From Heloderma charlesbogerti (lineage: Eukaryota; Chordata; Lepidosauria; Squamata; Helodermatidae), in assembly GCA_026122225.1 (NCBI GenBank), contig JANEZZ010001905.1:2792001-2856000 (forward strand): a stretch of DNA of 64,000 bases, in the 5' to 3' direction. Below the pieces are notes generated by a model. That model worked only from the letters and a program-made list of their open reading frames with translations. It was not told the DNA's origin and ran no database searches. This document shows, piece after piece, positions 1 through 11,459 of the stretch (the stretch's first letter is position 1; the number at the start of each line of letters is the position of its first letter). Made by a program: the position numbers and the translations under genes.

Positions 1-867
1 TCAGTGGTATTGAACACTGCTGAGAGGTCCAGCAGAACTAATAGGGACACACTCCCCCTGTCCAGTTCCCAGCGTAGGTCATCCACCAAAGCAACCAAAG
101 CTGTCTCTGTCCCACACCCAGGCCTGAACACAGATTGAAATGGATCAAGATAATCCATTTCATCCAGGAACCCCTGAAGCTGGGAGGCCACCACACGCTC
201 TAATACCTTGCCCAAACATGGTACGTTAGAGACTGGACAATAGTTATCTAGTATGGTGGGATTCAGGGAAGGCTTCTTCAACAGAGGTCTTACAACCGCC
301 TCTTTTAAGCATAATGGAACAATATCTTGTTCCAAAGAGGCATTAACCACTCCTGTTATCCATTCATCCAGTCCTCCTCTGGCCTCTTTAATAAGCCAGG
401 AGGGGCAAGGATCCAGCATACATGTGGTGGCTCTCACCGCTCCAAGGATCCTGTCCACATCCTCGGGCTGCACAAATTGAAAAGAATCCATCAACACTGA
501 ACAAGCAGGAGCCAAAGTGACATCCACAGGATCTGCATTAACTACAGCATCCAAGTCAGAACGGTTCTGAGTGATTTTATCAGCAAAGTGCTGGGCAAAT
601 TGTTCACGGTGGGCTGTCGAGTGGTCAGCATTTTCATCACATGGGCGAGGATGTAGAAGGCCCCTGGCCACTTGAAACAGCTCCGCTGGGCAGCTCCTGC
701 AGATGCAATGGTGGCAGAAAAGAAAGACTTCTTTGCTGCCCTCAGTGCCACTGAGTAGGCTTTCAGATAAGCTCTATCCCATGTTCGATTGGTCTTGTTC
801 CGGGTTTTCCACCAATGTCACTCTAGTCTCCATCTCATTCACTTCATCGCCACCAGTTCCCTAGAGA
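1..867 (-). mobile_element. L2-type LINE, reverse transcriptase part (copy 1)
   Basis: Read on the minus strand, this encodes the early part of an L2-like reverse transcriptase in several broken frames. Visible blocks include LDPCPSWLIKEA, EAVVRPLLKKPSLNP and a YRPVSN-like stretch, then a region leading to the ALVALVDDLRWELDRGS block. The same protein blocks recur in copy 2 (3.8-6.2 kb), which supports the family call. The element runs off the left edge of the window, so its 3' end is not seen. It continues to the right of the hAT-D insertion at 868, where its endonuclease part lies. Frameshifts and stops make it non-functional. L2 is my family call from the protein pattern; a related Jockey/CR1-superfamily clade is the alternative. 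Confidence 0.8.
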
Positions 868-2369
868 CAGGCTGACCATATGTACCGTTTTAAATGGGAC
901 AGTACCTTTTTTTTCATATTTCCTGACCGTCCCGTCATTTTAATATAAATGTCAGTTTTGTCCCGTTTTTAATTTTTTGTAAAAAACTGAACGCGTTTAT
1001 TATAAGGCTCTATTCTAATCAACGTGTCCAGTAAAACTACTAGTGTGACAAAAGAGGAAGTTCTGTTGACTTTATCCAGTCAGGGCCAGGCTTCTTGAGC
1101 TAGTGACGATCAGATGCCGCCCCCTTGCTTGTCTGCAGTGGCGGGGAATTCGAGAGGCGGTCGCTAAGCCCCATTCAGCATGTGGGAGCCAGGAGGGTGA
1201 AGCTTACTGTTATTTCTACCATCATTCCGCCCACAGAGATTCTTTCTGCCCTACATTCAGTTTGAGTCAGACTTTCCAGACTCATATTTAGGGATGTACG
1301 AAACCCTTACCTGGCTCCATTCCGGGGCATATGAGGTGAGAGGGAGGGGCTCCGTCCCTCCCCCCAGAATCCTCCCCAGCCACAGCTGGAAATTCGGGCT
1401 GCTGCTGGGCTGCTGCGGCCGCTATGCCAGCCGCCATTTGCATCCCTGCCAAGCCATGATAGGCTATGTAAGTATTTATGTTGCCTATCACGACAAAAGG
1501 CAGCTACGCAAATGGCGGTCGCGCCGCCATTTGCTTGGCTGCCTTTTGCCATGATAGGCTACGTAAGTATTTACGTAGCCTATTACGGCAAAGAGCAGGG
1601 GCGCAAATGGCGTAGCGGCCACCATTTGTGCCCCTGCTCTTTGCCATGATAGGCTAAGGAAGTATTTACGTAGCCTATCACGGCAAAAGGCAGCCACGCA
1701 AATGACAGCCCCTACGACGGCTGCCATTTGCAGCCGCAGCAGCCCAGCAGCAGCCAGAAGAGGAGCCAGAGCCACCGCATCTGCCGCTGCCACATCCGCC
1801 GCCAGGTAGGCTCTGTCCCGGGGGGATTCTGCAGGGGGAGGATTGCCCCGTTCTGCCACGGACTCCGAGGGGCCAGATTCTTTAGAATCTGGCCTCACTG
1901 GAGTCCGTGGCAAAATTCTCCAACATCCCTACTCATATTTCGGTTCAACAGGCTGTTAGCTTTTTTTTTATTACAGCGGAACTCTCTGGTGGGACATTAG
2001 CATATACCGGCTTGTGATAGCAGTCGGGGTGCCATGCTCATTCCTTTTTTTTCTTTTTCTTTTTGGTGTATGTTTATGATTTTTTGCAGTCTGGCCACTG
2101 CAGTTCTGCATTAGAGTGTTCAGTGTGGTATGCCATACAGATTTGTTTACTGCTCATGTGATATTTTATAAGTATTTTATATATGTATATTTATGAGTGG
2201 GGGGTTGTGTGTATATGCAATAAATTAGTGTTATTCATTTGCACCCCTTTCCACGTTCTTTTGCAGTGAGTTTAGGTTGCTTTTCATGAATACGGAATAT
2301 TACATAACCCCGTCCTGTTTTTGTCATCCCAATATCCCATTTTTGTCTCAAGGAATTATGGTCAGCCTA
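868..2369. mobile_element. hAT-D, non-autonomous hAT-like element inside an L2
   Basis: The ends are inverted: CAGGCTGACCATAT at the left and ATGGTCAGCCTA at the right. An 8-bp target duplication CCTAGAGA flanks it at 860-867 and 2370-2377, which fits hAT insertion. The subterminal sequence contains repeated 'gtcccgttttt/atcccattttt' stretches and is AT-rich. No transposase is visible. A hAT-A element (1289-1931) is inserted within it. Removing it rejoins the endonuclease and reverse transcriptase parts of the surrounding L2. Confidence 0.85.
1289..1931. mobile_element. hAT-A copy 1 (nested in hAT-D)
   Basis: It starts TAGGGATGTACGAAA and ends ACATCCCTA, with a perfect 8-bp duplication CTCATATT at 1281-1288 and 1932-1939. 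The interior (about 1430-1720) is a run of perfect or near-perfect palindromes. Three are TGATAGGCTA...TAGCCTATCA hairpins centred near 1475, 1575 and 1664, and they alternate with GCAAATGGCG...CGCCATTTGC hairpins. The right part carries the 'ggattctttagaatctggcc' block also seen in the copies at 5037 and 39185. No coding sequence is visible. Confidence 0.9.
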
Positions 2370-3330
2370 CCTAGAGAACCAGGGTGCTGATTTGGCTCCA
2401 CTCCGTGAGAGGGGACGCTCAAGCGCGATTGTGCCCCCACCCTGGCCATTTCCCTGTTCCAGAGATCAGCCAGGGCTTCGACAGAATTGCCTGCCGAGAT
2501 CCGTCAGGAAACCATCCAGATCCATCAGCTTCCTGGGGCAGACCAGCTTAATCAGTCCCCCACCCTTGCAGAGGCACTGAGTTCCAGTGAGTCTAAACCC
2601 ACCAAGTAGTGATCTGTCCATGACAACAGAACAACAGAAAGTTCCTCCACACCAGATCACCGTCATCCTGCCCGGCATAGAAAACTAGGTCTAGAGTGTG
2701 ACCTGCTGTATGAGTGGGGCCAGAAACCACTTTGGACAGACCCATGGTCATCATGGAGGACATGAAGCCCTGAGCCACTCCTGACAGGGCAGCCTCAGCA
2801 TGGGTGTTGACATCTCCCAGCAGAACAGGCGGAGGGGACTCCATCACAGCCGCTGAAATCACCCCGGCTAGGTCAGGAAGGAAGACTGTTGGGCAGCAGG
2901 GTAGGCGGTACACCAACAGAATCCCTATTCTGTCCTGAGTTTTAAGTATACACATTCAAACCCAGTAGACCATGGGCCAGGACACCTGGTGAGGGGGATA
3001 GTATCAAGATAGACCACTGCAACTCGCACCCCCCCACACCTCCCAGGGTTTTCAGTCTGCCGTTCTACTACAGAAAACCCTGCGGGGGGGGGGGGGACAA
3101 AGCTGAGATAGATTATCACCCCCAACTTCATCCAACCAGGTCTCTGTGATACATGCCAGGTCGGCATGCTCATCCTGGATGGCTGTCTTACCATTGACCG
3201 ACCTGGCATTCACCAACAGTATGTTCAACCCAGGGGGACTGCTGCCAAGGCTATCCAGGTTATTTGTATTGGGGGGCCACTTGGAGACAACCAGGACCCT
3301 GTTAGGTCCTCACTCCCCTGAACAAGCGAC
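2370..3330 (-). mobile_element. L2-type LINE, endonuclease part (copy 1, continued)
   Basis: Minus-strand frames give an apurinic-endonuclease-like region. VLLGDVNTHAE corresponds to the usual LLGDFN block, followed by GPTHTAGHTLDLVF, and further upstream in the element there are degenerate frames around 2925-3209. In the L2 protein the endonuclease precedes the reverse transcriptase, and the order here (right to left on the minus strand) fits the RT part at 1-867. Frames are broken by stops. The 5' boundary is not clear. Confidence 0.75.
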
Positions 3331-3839
3331 TGTCTCCCCCCACCATGTCTCCCTCTGCCCTGTATAATTGTAATAGCTACCCCCTGTGTCCCTTCATCTC
3401 CCCTTCTTTCTTTGAAGCATATCCCTCAAACGATAGATGTATAACCCAACACCCCACTGTTGACAAGGGGCAGGGCCCTCACCCTCGTGTTCCCCTGAAG
3501 TGGATCCCCCAAAGGGGTGAGCCCCTCTGGTGGCCGTCCCACCCCCACAGGAGCCTAGCTTTTATGCCCCCAGCCCAGGAAGATGACACAATTGGGCTGG
3601 GAGGGGGTGGCAGTCCTGGGGGAAGCTGCTGAGTTAGGGCCTTAGTCCTGCAAAGAGGCAGCACTCACAGTGATGTGTGGATCAGGAGTCCCAGGGGAAG
3701 AAGCAGAGGTAGCAGCAAGAAGCAGATTCCCTCTCCTTCCACCATGCAGTTGTTCTTGATTGGGGTCCTCTTCTCTTGTCCAAGGAAAGCTGTGGCTTTC
3801 CTTGGAAAAGTTTAAAAGCCACTTACATAAAAGCACACA
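3331..3839. other. Unassigned C-rich stretch between two L2 copies
   Basis: I recognise no domain here. It may be the 5' part of L2 copy 1 (GC-rich leader or ORF1 remnant), because it directly adjoins the endonuclease part in the right orientation, but nothing in the sequence proves that. Short open frames on both strands overlap and look like chance frames. Confidence 0.3.
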
Positions 3840-4768
3840 GACAATATAAACAAACAACATATAACTAAAAACAACTTTGAACTGTCAGTCATAACTAAAG
3901 ACACATCAAGGACAATTAAAACTCATCATGTGCTGCCAAATGCCTGGGAAAAGAGAGAGGTCTTAACCCGGTGCCGAAAAGATAACAATGTTGGTGCCAG
4001 GAGGACCTCATTGGGGAGCTTGTTTCACAGATGGGGGAATACCACTGAGAAGGCGCTCTCCCTCATTGCTACCTTCCAAGCTTCCCTTGGAGGAGGCACT
4101 CGCAGGAGGACCTTAGATGCTGAACGTAGCATACAAGTAGGTTCATTTCGGGAGAGGCATCAGGTATTGCAGTCCCAAGCCATGTAGGGCTTTATAGGTT
4201 AAAACCAGCACCTTGGATTGAGCTTGGAAGCATATAGGCAGCTGGTGCAAGCAGGACAGAGTCGGTCGGTCTTATATGTTCAGACCTTCTGGTCCCCATT
4301 ATCAATCTGGCCGCTGCATTTTGCACAAGCTGCAGCTTCTGAACCGTCTTCAAAGGCAGCCCCACATGGAGCGCATTGCAGTAATCTAACTTGAAGGTTA
4401 CCAGAGCACAGATGACTGAAGCCAGGTTATCCCTGTCCAGATAGGGGCATAGCTGGGCCACCAACCAAACCTGGTAGAAGGCACTCCATGCCACTGAGGC
4501 CACCTGAGCCTCAAGTGACAAAGATGGTTCCAGGTGGACTCCAAGCTACAGACCTGCTCCTTCAGGGGGAGTGCAACCCCATCCAAAACAGGCTGAACAC
4601 CCTTCATCCAGTCAGCAGAACCACCCACCAACAGCATCTCAGTCTTGTCTGAATTGAGCATCAGTTCATTACCCTCATCCAGTCCATTGTCACAACCAGG
4701 CACCGATTTAGCACATCCACAGCCTCACCTGAAGAAGAAGGTGAAAAGGAAAAAATAGAGCTGTATGT

Positions 4769-4842
4769 CATAGAATCATAGAATAGTAGGGTTGGAAGGG
4801 TCCTACAAGACCATTGAGTCCAACCCCCTACTCAATGCCATC
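4769..4842 (-). mobile_element. CR1 3'-end scrap inside L2
   Basis: This begins 'tcatagaatcatagaatagt' and continues through 'gggttggaagg...ccaaccccctactcaatgc', the reverse complement of the CR1 3' terminus found at 10.5, 24.2, 33.8 and 53.5 kb. Only about 75 bp are present, so it is a very 5'-truncated insertion into L2 copy 2. Confidence 0.8.
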
Positions 4843-5036
4843 AGCGTACTGATGACAACAAGCTCCAAAACTCCAGATGACTGCACTCAATAGTTTCATG
4901 TAAATGTTGAACAGCATAGGGGACAGAACTGACCCCTGTGGAACCCCATATTGGAGAATCCACAGGGCTGAGCAGTGTTCCCCAAGCACCACCTTCTGGA
5001 GCCGACCTTCCAAATAGGAGTGAAACCACTGCAATG

Positions 5037-5565
5037 TAGGGGTGGGCGGATTCCCTACCTGCCGGTCCGTGGGGAACCCGCCTGTGGGAGGAAGGCGATC
5101 CATTCCTCTCCCCGGAATCCTCTTCAGCTTGCTTCACTCTATGGTGATTCCACAGAGCCACCAGCCAGCTCCGAAGCACTAGCGATATGGCTGCCATGCC
5201 GTATCGCTAGCTAAAGGGGACTTGACTGACTGCGGACGCAAATGGTGTCCAGGATGCCATTTGCAGCCGTAAAGGTCTTAGTTTAAGCTAAATGCAGCCA
5301 TTTACAGCTGCATTTACTTTAAACTAAGGCCTTTATGGCCGCAAATGGCGTCCTGGATGCCATTTGCATCTGCAGTCAGTCCCCTTCAGCCAGCGATACA
5401 GCATGACGGCGGTATCGCTGGCAATCCAAAGCCAGAGGATCCGGCCGAAGAGGATTCTGCGGGGAAGCAGAGGTAAGTCTTCCGTTCCGCCATGGACTCT
5501 GGGGGGCTGGATTCTTTAGAATCTAGCCTCACTGGAGTCCGTGGCAGAATTCTCTGCCCTCCCTA
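5037..5565. mobile_element. hAT-A copy 2 (nested in L2)
   Basis: The ends are TAGGGGTGGGCGG and GCCCTCCCTA, slightly diverged from the family ends. A perfect 8-bp duplication CTGCAATG lies at 5029-5036 and 5566-5573. The core (about 5218-5390) is one palindrome centred near 5304, with GACGCAAATGG and CTAAATGCAG blocks mirrored on the other arm. An outward AGGTAAGT lies at 5471-5478. Confidence 0.88.
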
Positions 5566-6259
5566 CTGCAATGTAGTACCTCACATTCCCAACTCAGGGA
5601 GCCATCTCAGAAGGATACCATGGTTGATGGCAACCACTTGCTCAAAGACCTCACCCAGGAATGGAACATTTGCAACCGGCCTATAATTATGAAGGTTTTC
5701 TGGGTCCAGGGAGGATTTCTTCAGGAGTGATCTCACCACCACCTCTTTCAGGCAGCCCAGGACCACTCCCTCTCGCAAGGAGGCATTAATCACCTCCCTA
5801 GCCCAGCTGGCTGGTCCCTCCCTGTTAGTTTTTATTATCCAAGAGGGGCAAGGATCCAATATAGAAGTGGTTGCACAAACCTGTCCAAGCACCTTGACCA
5901 TGTTCTCGAGCTGTACCAACTGAAACTCATCCAAAAAAACAGGGCAAGACTGTGCCTTGGATACCTCACCAGATTCACCTGCAGTTTTACTGGAGTCTAA
6001 GTCCCAGGGATGCAAAAGATTTTATTCTGGAAGTGCCTAGCCAGCCCAGTGCATTACAGCAGGCCTGTGATGGTTCCATAGTGTCCATAGGGCCAGAATA
6101 TAAAAGGCCCTGGACAACCCTAAAAAGCTCTGCTGGGCAGCATATGGATGACTGAGTAGAGACTAGAGACCGTGAAAAAAAAATTTTCCTTGCCACTCTC
6201 ACTGCCTTTGAATATGCCTGGCCATAGGCATGCGCCAGGATTTAGCTGTGCAGGAGGAG

Positions 6260-7015
6260 GTTCTGAGGTTCCAGTGATGCAGCAAGGTCATTTTAGAGCC
6301 TGGATGTAATGGTCTTATACCCCCCCCCAACTTTGACAATCATACACCACTAACATTTCTTCCAACCCACATTTTACCATCTTGTCAGCAAGGATATCAT
6401 GGGAAACCTGGTCAAACGCTTCGCTGAAATCAAGTTCTACTATGTCCACAGCATTTCAATGATCTACCAAGCTAGTAACTCTATCAAAAAAGGAGATAAG
6501 GTTGGTCTGGCCCCAACATATTCCTGACAAATCCATGTTGATTCCTAGTAGTCAATGTGTAATCAATGTGTCATTTTTTAGATGCTCACAGACAGACCAC
6601 CTAATCAGCCATTCAAGAATTGTGCTTGGTATTGGCATCAGGTTAACTGGTCTGTAGTTTCCTGGATCTACCTCCCCACCCCCTTCCTGAAGATGGGGAC
6701 AACATTTGCCCATCTCCAGTCTTCCAGCACCTCACCTGTTCTCCAGGAGGCTCTGAAATAGCATCCGCAAGTTTCTTCAGCACCTGGGGATGTAATTTAT
6801 TTGGTCCTTGAGATTTGATTTCATTTAAAGTAGCTAAGTGCTCTCTAACCCTGTCCTTACTTTTTCTGGGCTGCAAATTTTTCTGTATATCATTTGCTCC
6901 GGGTTCAATGCAACCTCCCTTGTGGGAGAGGACCAAGGCAAAATAGGAGTTGAGTAGTTCCTCCTTCTCTCCATCACCTGTTAGCAATTCACCATCTTCC
7001 CTAAGCAGCAGACTT
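6260..7015 (-). mobile_element. CR1-type LINE, RT fragment
   Basis: On the minus strand the sequence gives CR1 reverse-transcriptase text in broken frames. One part encodes KEELLNSYFALVLSH... and KSQGPNKLHPQVLKKLADAI. Further along is a region equivalent to 'VDIVELDFSEAFDQVSHDIL', read from the reverse complement of 'atcatgggaaacctggtcaa'. It is diverged from the younger CR1 copies in this window. Stops and frameshifts are present. Confidence 0.75.
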
Positions 7016-7139
7016 ACCTATGGTTCTTTTGACTTGAAACCAGACTTGGACTGGAACCTCTTCAAATAGAGGACACCTGCTCTCTGCCCAGTCTCCAAAA
7101 TGGAGGATTGTCTTCCAAAGTAGGACACCTGGTCATCCT
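7016..7139. mobile_element. hAT-E right-end fragment
   Basis: It shares 'cagacttggactgg', 'cttcaaatagaggac' and the terminal 'cctggtcatccta' with the hAT-E elements at 11.1 and 13.3 kb. The left end is missing and it adjoins CR1. No target duplication could be matched. Confidence 0.6.
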
Positions 7140-7828
7140 ACTGCAGTGCGCAGAACTATGTAAAACCTTTGGGCTCCCCACCAAGGGAGACATCCTCCAC
7201 TGTTGATTTGCACTGTCCTTTTCAAGCAAGCCTTTATATGGTTCTTTATGTGGTCCATGCAGGATTGGACTGGACTCCAGTCTTCCCTTGGAGTTTGTTA
7301 AACCTGGGCAGCACTTCAACCCAGCTCGCCGTTTTCTTGCCACATAGCAGAGGCACATCCCCATCTCTTATTTCCATCTGACTGATTTATTTCATTAACT
7401 GATGAAATTACGCCTGACACTTTCCTCCCACAGTTGATCTACATGATGTTTTTCTTTTGGGGTGGGGGTGGAGATGGGAGTGTGCAATGAAATTACTTGT
7501 CACACAACCCAAAGCTCAATGACTGTAATTTTCTTATCAACGCAAAATGTGCTCACTGCTGTAATTCTGCCTCCAGATTCCTGCCTCCCAGTTAGTGACA
7601 AGAAAACTTTATGTCAGTGGGATTGGGTTGTCTGTCTGTTGTCTTCCCTTCAGAGATGAAAGGAAAGGGGGAGCAAAAGAAGGTTGACTGTCTTTCTTCC
7701 TTCCTTCCTTGAGTATGGACAGGATTCTGGGCCTTTGGCAGGATGAGGCTGGCAGCTGCACTGCCCTACCTGAAGCACTGAAGAAATGTTAACTCCAGAA
7801 AGCAACATCTTAAATAACTTTTTACATT

Positions 7829-7885
7829 AAGAGAGCTTCGGCTATTGGGTGGTATAGAAATGAAATTAAATAAATAAATACATTA
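7829..7885 (+). mobile_element. L2-like LINE/SINE 3' tail
   Basis: The segment 'gagagcttcggctattgggt' followed by 'ggtatagaaatgaaattaaa' and a TAAATAAATA run is the typical L2-type tail seen again, in either orientation, at 33.3, 55.3 and 59.7 kb. It is a short 5'-truncated remnant. Confidence 0.6.
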
Positions 7886-8089
7886 AAATGTTCCATTAAA
7901 AGAAAGTTTTTTATAAAATCACTGGGCAATTAATGCTCCCCCATGTCATAGTGCTCCGAATTACACCAAAATGACCCACCCACATCTACTCACCCTAGGT
8001 CCCCTAAAAATTTGTTTCAGTTCTTTTTTGACCAGAATTTATCCAATTCACACCTCCTAGTCTTGAGTGCAGACTTGAACATAATCTGC

Positions 8090-8325
8090 AGTTGAAGAGC
8101 TTTTTCACACAGGTCTTATATCGTGTGATCAAGATTGGTTGCTCACAGAAGTTTGTGGGTCCTTTACATGATGTTGTCAACCTCCACAGCCCCTCCCATG
8201 GTTTATGACCTTCATTCCGCTTTTTAAAAGATCAGAGTTAATGTGATAAGGGATGTCAATCTGATCTATCAGCTGTGTGTAATGACAGTATTGCACTATA
8301 ATCACAGCGCCATCTAGTGGCTGTA
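8090..8325. repeat. Dispersed repeat family G
   Basis: It contains 'gagctttttcacacaggtct', 'gcgccatctagtggctgt' and 'ccgctttttaaaag'. Similar blocks occur at about 18.78-18.9 kb and 20.2-20.47 kb (there 'agctctgtgtgaagaagccc', the opposite orientation). This suggests an old DNA-transposon remnant. I could not define termini or a target duplication. Confidence 0.45.
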
Positions 8326-8599
8326 AAATGAAACATATAGAAACCTACAGAACGTGCCGAGAAAGGAAGCCCTTGATTCGAAGCATGTGTCCGCCCATGT
8401 AAAGGAGCAGATCCTAAGCCAGAAAGAATCCAGAAACAGAAAGCCCCAGTAAAGATGCAGGATTTCAGTCTCGTGATGAACCCCGAAGGCTGCAGAGCCA
8501 ACATGACATGGGAGCCTTGATCAGCATGCAGTTTCTTTTTAATGTGTGTGGGGATGGTAGAAGTTGGTGGCAGGGGGATGGGGAGGAATGAAGAGATCT

Positions 8600-8885
8600 G
8601 GATTTATTTTGTGTGCATTATTCCCTTCCCATTTTCTTTGCTCTGTCTGCTTTTTTAACTAGCCCAAGGATTTCCTTCTCTTTCCGTTGTTTTCTTTCTG
8701 CTTATTTACCTCTTTATTTTCCTCCTATTTCTTCTTCCTGTTTTCTCTTCCTTTTGCCTCTCACCTCTTTTTTCTATTTCTCCCCTTTTCCTCTTCCTTC
8801 CCCCTTTCCTCCTCTTGCTTCTGGTCTTCCTACCTTCCTTCCTTCCTTCCTTTCCCTTTCCCTTTCCATCTTTCTTTATAGCTCC
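8600..8885. repeat. Polypyrimidine (CT-rich) tract
   Basis: The + strand is almost only C and T, with TTCC and CCCTTT runs (for example 'ccttccttccttccttcc'). The frames it produces (Ser/Phe/Pro-rich on +, Lys/Arg/Glu-rich on -) are low complexity and not genes. Confidence 0.85.
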
Positions 8886-9164
8886 AATCGTCTTTCTTTT
8901 TTGGGGGGTGGGAATTCTCTCCACCCAACAGGAATAAGGAAATGAAGTCATGCTCAGCCCCCTGTTGGGGGGCATTCCTTTCCCAATCACAGGCAACTCA
9001 TGGAAGTGTGAACTTCTGCTGCCCAGCAGCCCCCTCCCCGTCTTTGCTCCTGACTCTGGCTCCCTATAGAGCTGCACAGAAACATGTCAAAGTGGCCTTG
9101 TGGCACTTTACTGCAGGGGTGCAGAGCCTCAGGCTTCAGAAAGAACACACAAACCATGTGTGTG

Positions 9165-9298
9165 GTTGAGACCGGCCCAAAGTCACCCAGTGAGCTTCCA
9201 TAGACAAGTGGGGACTAGAACCCGCCATCTCCCAAGTCCCAGTCCAACATTCTAACCACTAGGCTACACTGGTTGTCTAACCACTACACCACACTGCT
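9165..9298 (-). mobile_element. tRNA-derived SINE fragment
   Basis: The reverse complement contains a tRNA-like head: a GTAGTGGTTAGA-type A box and a GGTTCTAGTCC-like B box (from 'gggactagaacc'). Then comes 'agctcactgggtgactttgg'. The same family occurs in minus orientation at 63.7-63.9 kb with a longer body. 'ctaaccactacaccacact' is the reversed 5' head. Confidence 0.65.
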
Positions 9299-9639
9299 GT
9301 TATGAAACTCATGAAAAAGAGACAGTATAATGGAAAGTTCTTTCTGAAGCAGTTACACTTGTACAAATGCAGCATGAGGGGAAAGATTAGCAAGCTTCTC
9401 TTTCTTTGAATAAAAAGCACACTCTGCACATGCTCAGGGAATGGACAAAATGAGGAATAAACATACCAGGGAATATGAAAAACTATATTCTTCCATTATG
9501 TGTGTGTGGGGGGGAGCTTCTCCCCCAATCCAGCTGTTTCCCTGGAAACCCCCTCCCCCCCATTCACCCAAGGGTCTTCTGAGATAACTTACAGGAGGTT
9601 TGATCATGAGCTGGATGTGGAAATACAAAGCTGAGCTGG

Positions 9640-9712
9640 GGTCAAGTGGGGTGCTGACATGTGTAGGAGTAAGTCGCATTGAACTCAGTAAGACTTCTGA
9701 GTAGACATGCAC
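9640..9712. repeat. Short palindromic repeat, family I
   Basis: The sequence 'gacatgtgtaggagtaagtc', 'attgaactcagtaagac' and 'tctgagtagacatgcac' forms an imperfect inverted repeat. It resembles the larger hairpin at 56.7 kb in its 'acatgcatagg'-type ends. It is probably a MITE-like remnant. Confidence 0.45.
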
Positions 9713-9979
9713 AGAGTTGGTTCTCCTCTCCATTTAGCCTCACAACATCAACAACAATGCTGGATGTGGAAATATAAAACTTAGCAGGGAGAATAATACC
9801 TCATGCAGGGCTCCAGGACCGGCATGGTCTTTTTAAAAGATTGTTTCTTTCTTTAAAACAGTGTTGCTTTACACAAATAGTTTATCACTCAGGCACAGCT
9901 AAGACAGCCTTCTTTTGGGAAGCCTCTACAAGGAAGAGGAAGTGTTTTGCCTGAAAGTAATTACTGCATGTCAGGGCAG

Positions 9980-10210
9980 GGGGAAAAAATACGTAAATAT
10001 TTACGAAAAATAGTGATTCTTACGGAAGTTATGCAGACTCACAGAGATGGCTGGGCACCGGAATTATGGTTGTCGGTACAGATTTATCTTCATAATTTTC
10101 GGAGCAGAAAAAAAAGAGGATTCCGGGGGCTTGTGAATGGCGGAACGGAGCACTGGCCACAAACAGCGGAAGTCAGGCGGCACCGAAGGTACACAGTTCG
10201 TACATCCCTA
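9980..10210. mobile_element. hAT-A partial copy (left end missing)
   Basis: It ends 'ttcgtacatcccta' like the family and contains a short TACGTAAATATTTACG palindrome at about 9990-10005, 'ggattccggggg' and 'ggcggaacggag'. No TAGGGATGT start was found. The CR1 that follows begins abruptly at 10211, so the left part of both elements seems to have been lost. Confidence 0.6.
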
Positions 10211-10556
10211 GATATGATAGTGCTCTTCAAGTACTTGAAAGGTTGTCACAGAGAGGAAGGCCAGGATCTCTTCTCCATCATCCCCAAGTGCAGGACACGG
10301 AATAATGGGCTCAAGTGACAGGAAGCCAGATTCCGGCTGAACATCAGGAAAAACTTCCTGACCGTTAGAGCAATACAACAGTGGAACCCATTACCGATGG
10401 AGGTGGTGGGCTCTCCCACACTGGAGGCATTCAAGATGAGGCTGGACAGCTACCTGTCAGGGATGCTCTGACTTGGATTCCTGCATTGAGCAGGGGGTTG
10501 GACTCGATGGCCTTGTAGGCCCCTTCCAACCCTACTATTCTATGATTCTATGATAT
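10211..10556 (+). mobile_element. CR1 LINE 3' end
   Basis: It contains 'tcaagtacttgaaaggttgt', 'caggaaaaacttcctgaccg', 'gttggactcgatggccttg' and the terminal 'tctatgattctatga' repeat that marks CR1 3' ends. Only the extreme C-terminal and 3' UTR part remains. Confidence 0.85.
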
Positions 10557-11090
10557 ACAGAATTCCCCCCCCTCCTCCTCCACCACTGTCACTGATTGGA
10601 CACTGCTGGGTTAAGTTCAGCCCTAACGTGGCCATTCACCAAAGCTCCCTCCCTCCTCCTCCCCCTCCCTGATCTTTCACAAGTTAGTACATTTTGGAGA
10701 CAGGCTGTCTGGGCTAATCAGAACACATCAGCTCTGAATGTATGAGGTGGACCATGGTGCCTTGTAGGTGACTTGCTTCACTTTGGGGAGGGGGGGTCTC
10801 AGTGCTGTTCTGATCTGCCTTGTATCATGCTGAGGAACCTCCAAATTGGCCCGCTTCACCTCGTTATTCAGGCTTTGGACTGAAGCAGTGCATAGCCCTA
10901 CTGAGTACCTTGTTCCCTCAAGGACTATGACTAAGGTAAGAGCAAAAGATGCACAGCATGATGAATGATTACCTCCATGATTTCAAAAATGTCTACTTAC
11001 AGCAATCCCGTTCCTCATCACCCAGCATGTGGAAGAATCCCAGTGCCCTGGAGAGGTCTCTGCATTTCATAGGCATTGCCTCTACCAGCT
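10557..11090. other. Unassigned sequence
   Basis: I see no domain, clear repeat end or RNA gene here. A C-rich patch lies near 10560-10670. This may be host non-coding DNA. Confidence 0.3.
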
Positions 11091-11098
11091 CATGTGAG

Positions 11099-11459
11099 TA
11101 GGGTGGCCAATTAAGCATCAGCAAAAAGAAGAAATGCATCACCCAAAAAAGAGGACAAAAGAGGATACCAATTTGCCTAATATTTGCATATGCAAATGTA
11201 CGGGTACATGTGCAAATTTAGGGGGAGGGAATAACTGTCATTTAAATGGAAATACAAGGTATCTTCCCATAGTGGGAAAGACTGACCAGGTTACTTCCAC
11301 AGTCTGTTGTCCAAGTGCTTACTCTTGATGGGAAAGTTCAAGGCAACTTTATGGTTCTTTGACTTTAACCCAGACACCTCTTCAAATAGAGGACTGTCCT
11401 CTGCCTGCTCACCAACATAGAGGACTGTCCTCTGTCCAGAAGGACACCAGTCCACTCTA
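11099..11459. mobile_element. hAT-E, short non-autonomous hAT (361 bp)
   Basis: It starts TAGGGTGGCCAATTAAGC and ends AGTCCACTCTA, with a perfect 8-bp duplication CATGTGAG at 11091-11098 and 11460-11467. Internal blocks include 'gaaatgcatcaccc', 'gggaaagactgaccagg' and duplicated 'atagaggactgtcctct'. These recur in the other hAT-E copies. No coding capacity is seen. Confidence 0.88.

Larger units (their letters stand above)
3840..6230 (-). mobile_element. L2-type LINE copy 2, RT to 3' UTR, with two insertions
   Basis: On the minus strand, reading right to left, blocks appear in the correct L2 order. The early RT (5581-6015) has ATTSILDPCPSWIIK and VVRSLLKKSSLDPE. The central RT (4828-5103) has WFHSYLEGRLQKV, GVPQGSVLSPMLFNIYMK and YADG in place of the catalytic YADD. 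The late RT (4192-4703) has LNSDKTEMLLVGG and KLDYCNALHVGLPL. A 3' UTR-like segment (3840-4190) resembles the tail at 59.9-60.1 kb. A CR1 scrap (about 4769-4842) and a hAT-A element (5037-5565) interrupt it. Frameshifts and the altered YADD make it dead. Confidence 0.85.

Noticed and set aside
8706..9077. Lys/Arg/Glu-rich 123-codon minus frame
   Set aside because: It is encoded by the polypyrimidine tract and is low complexity.
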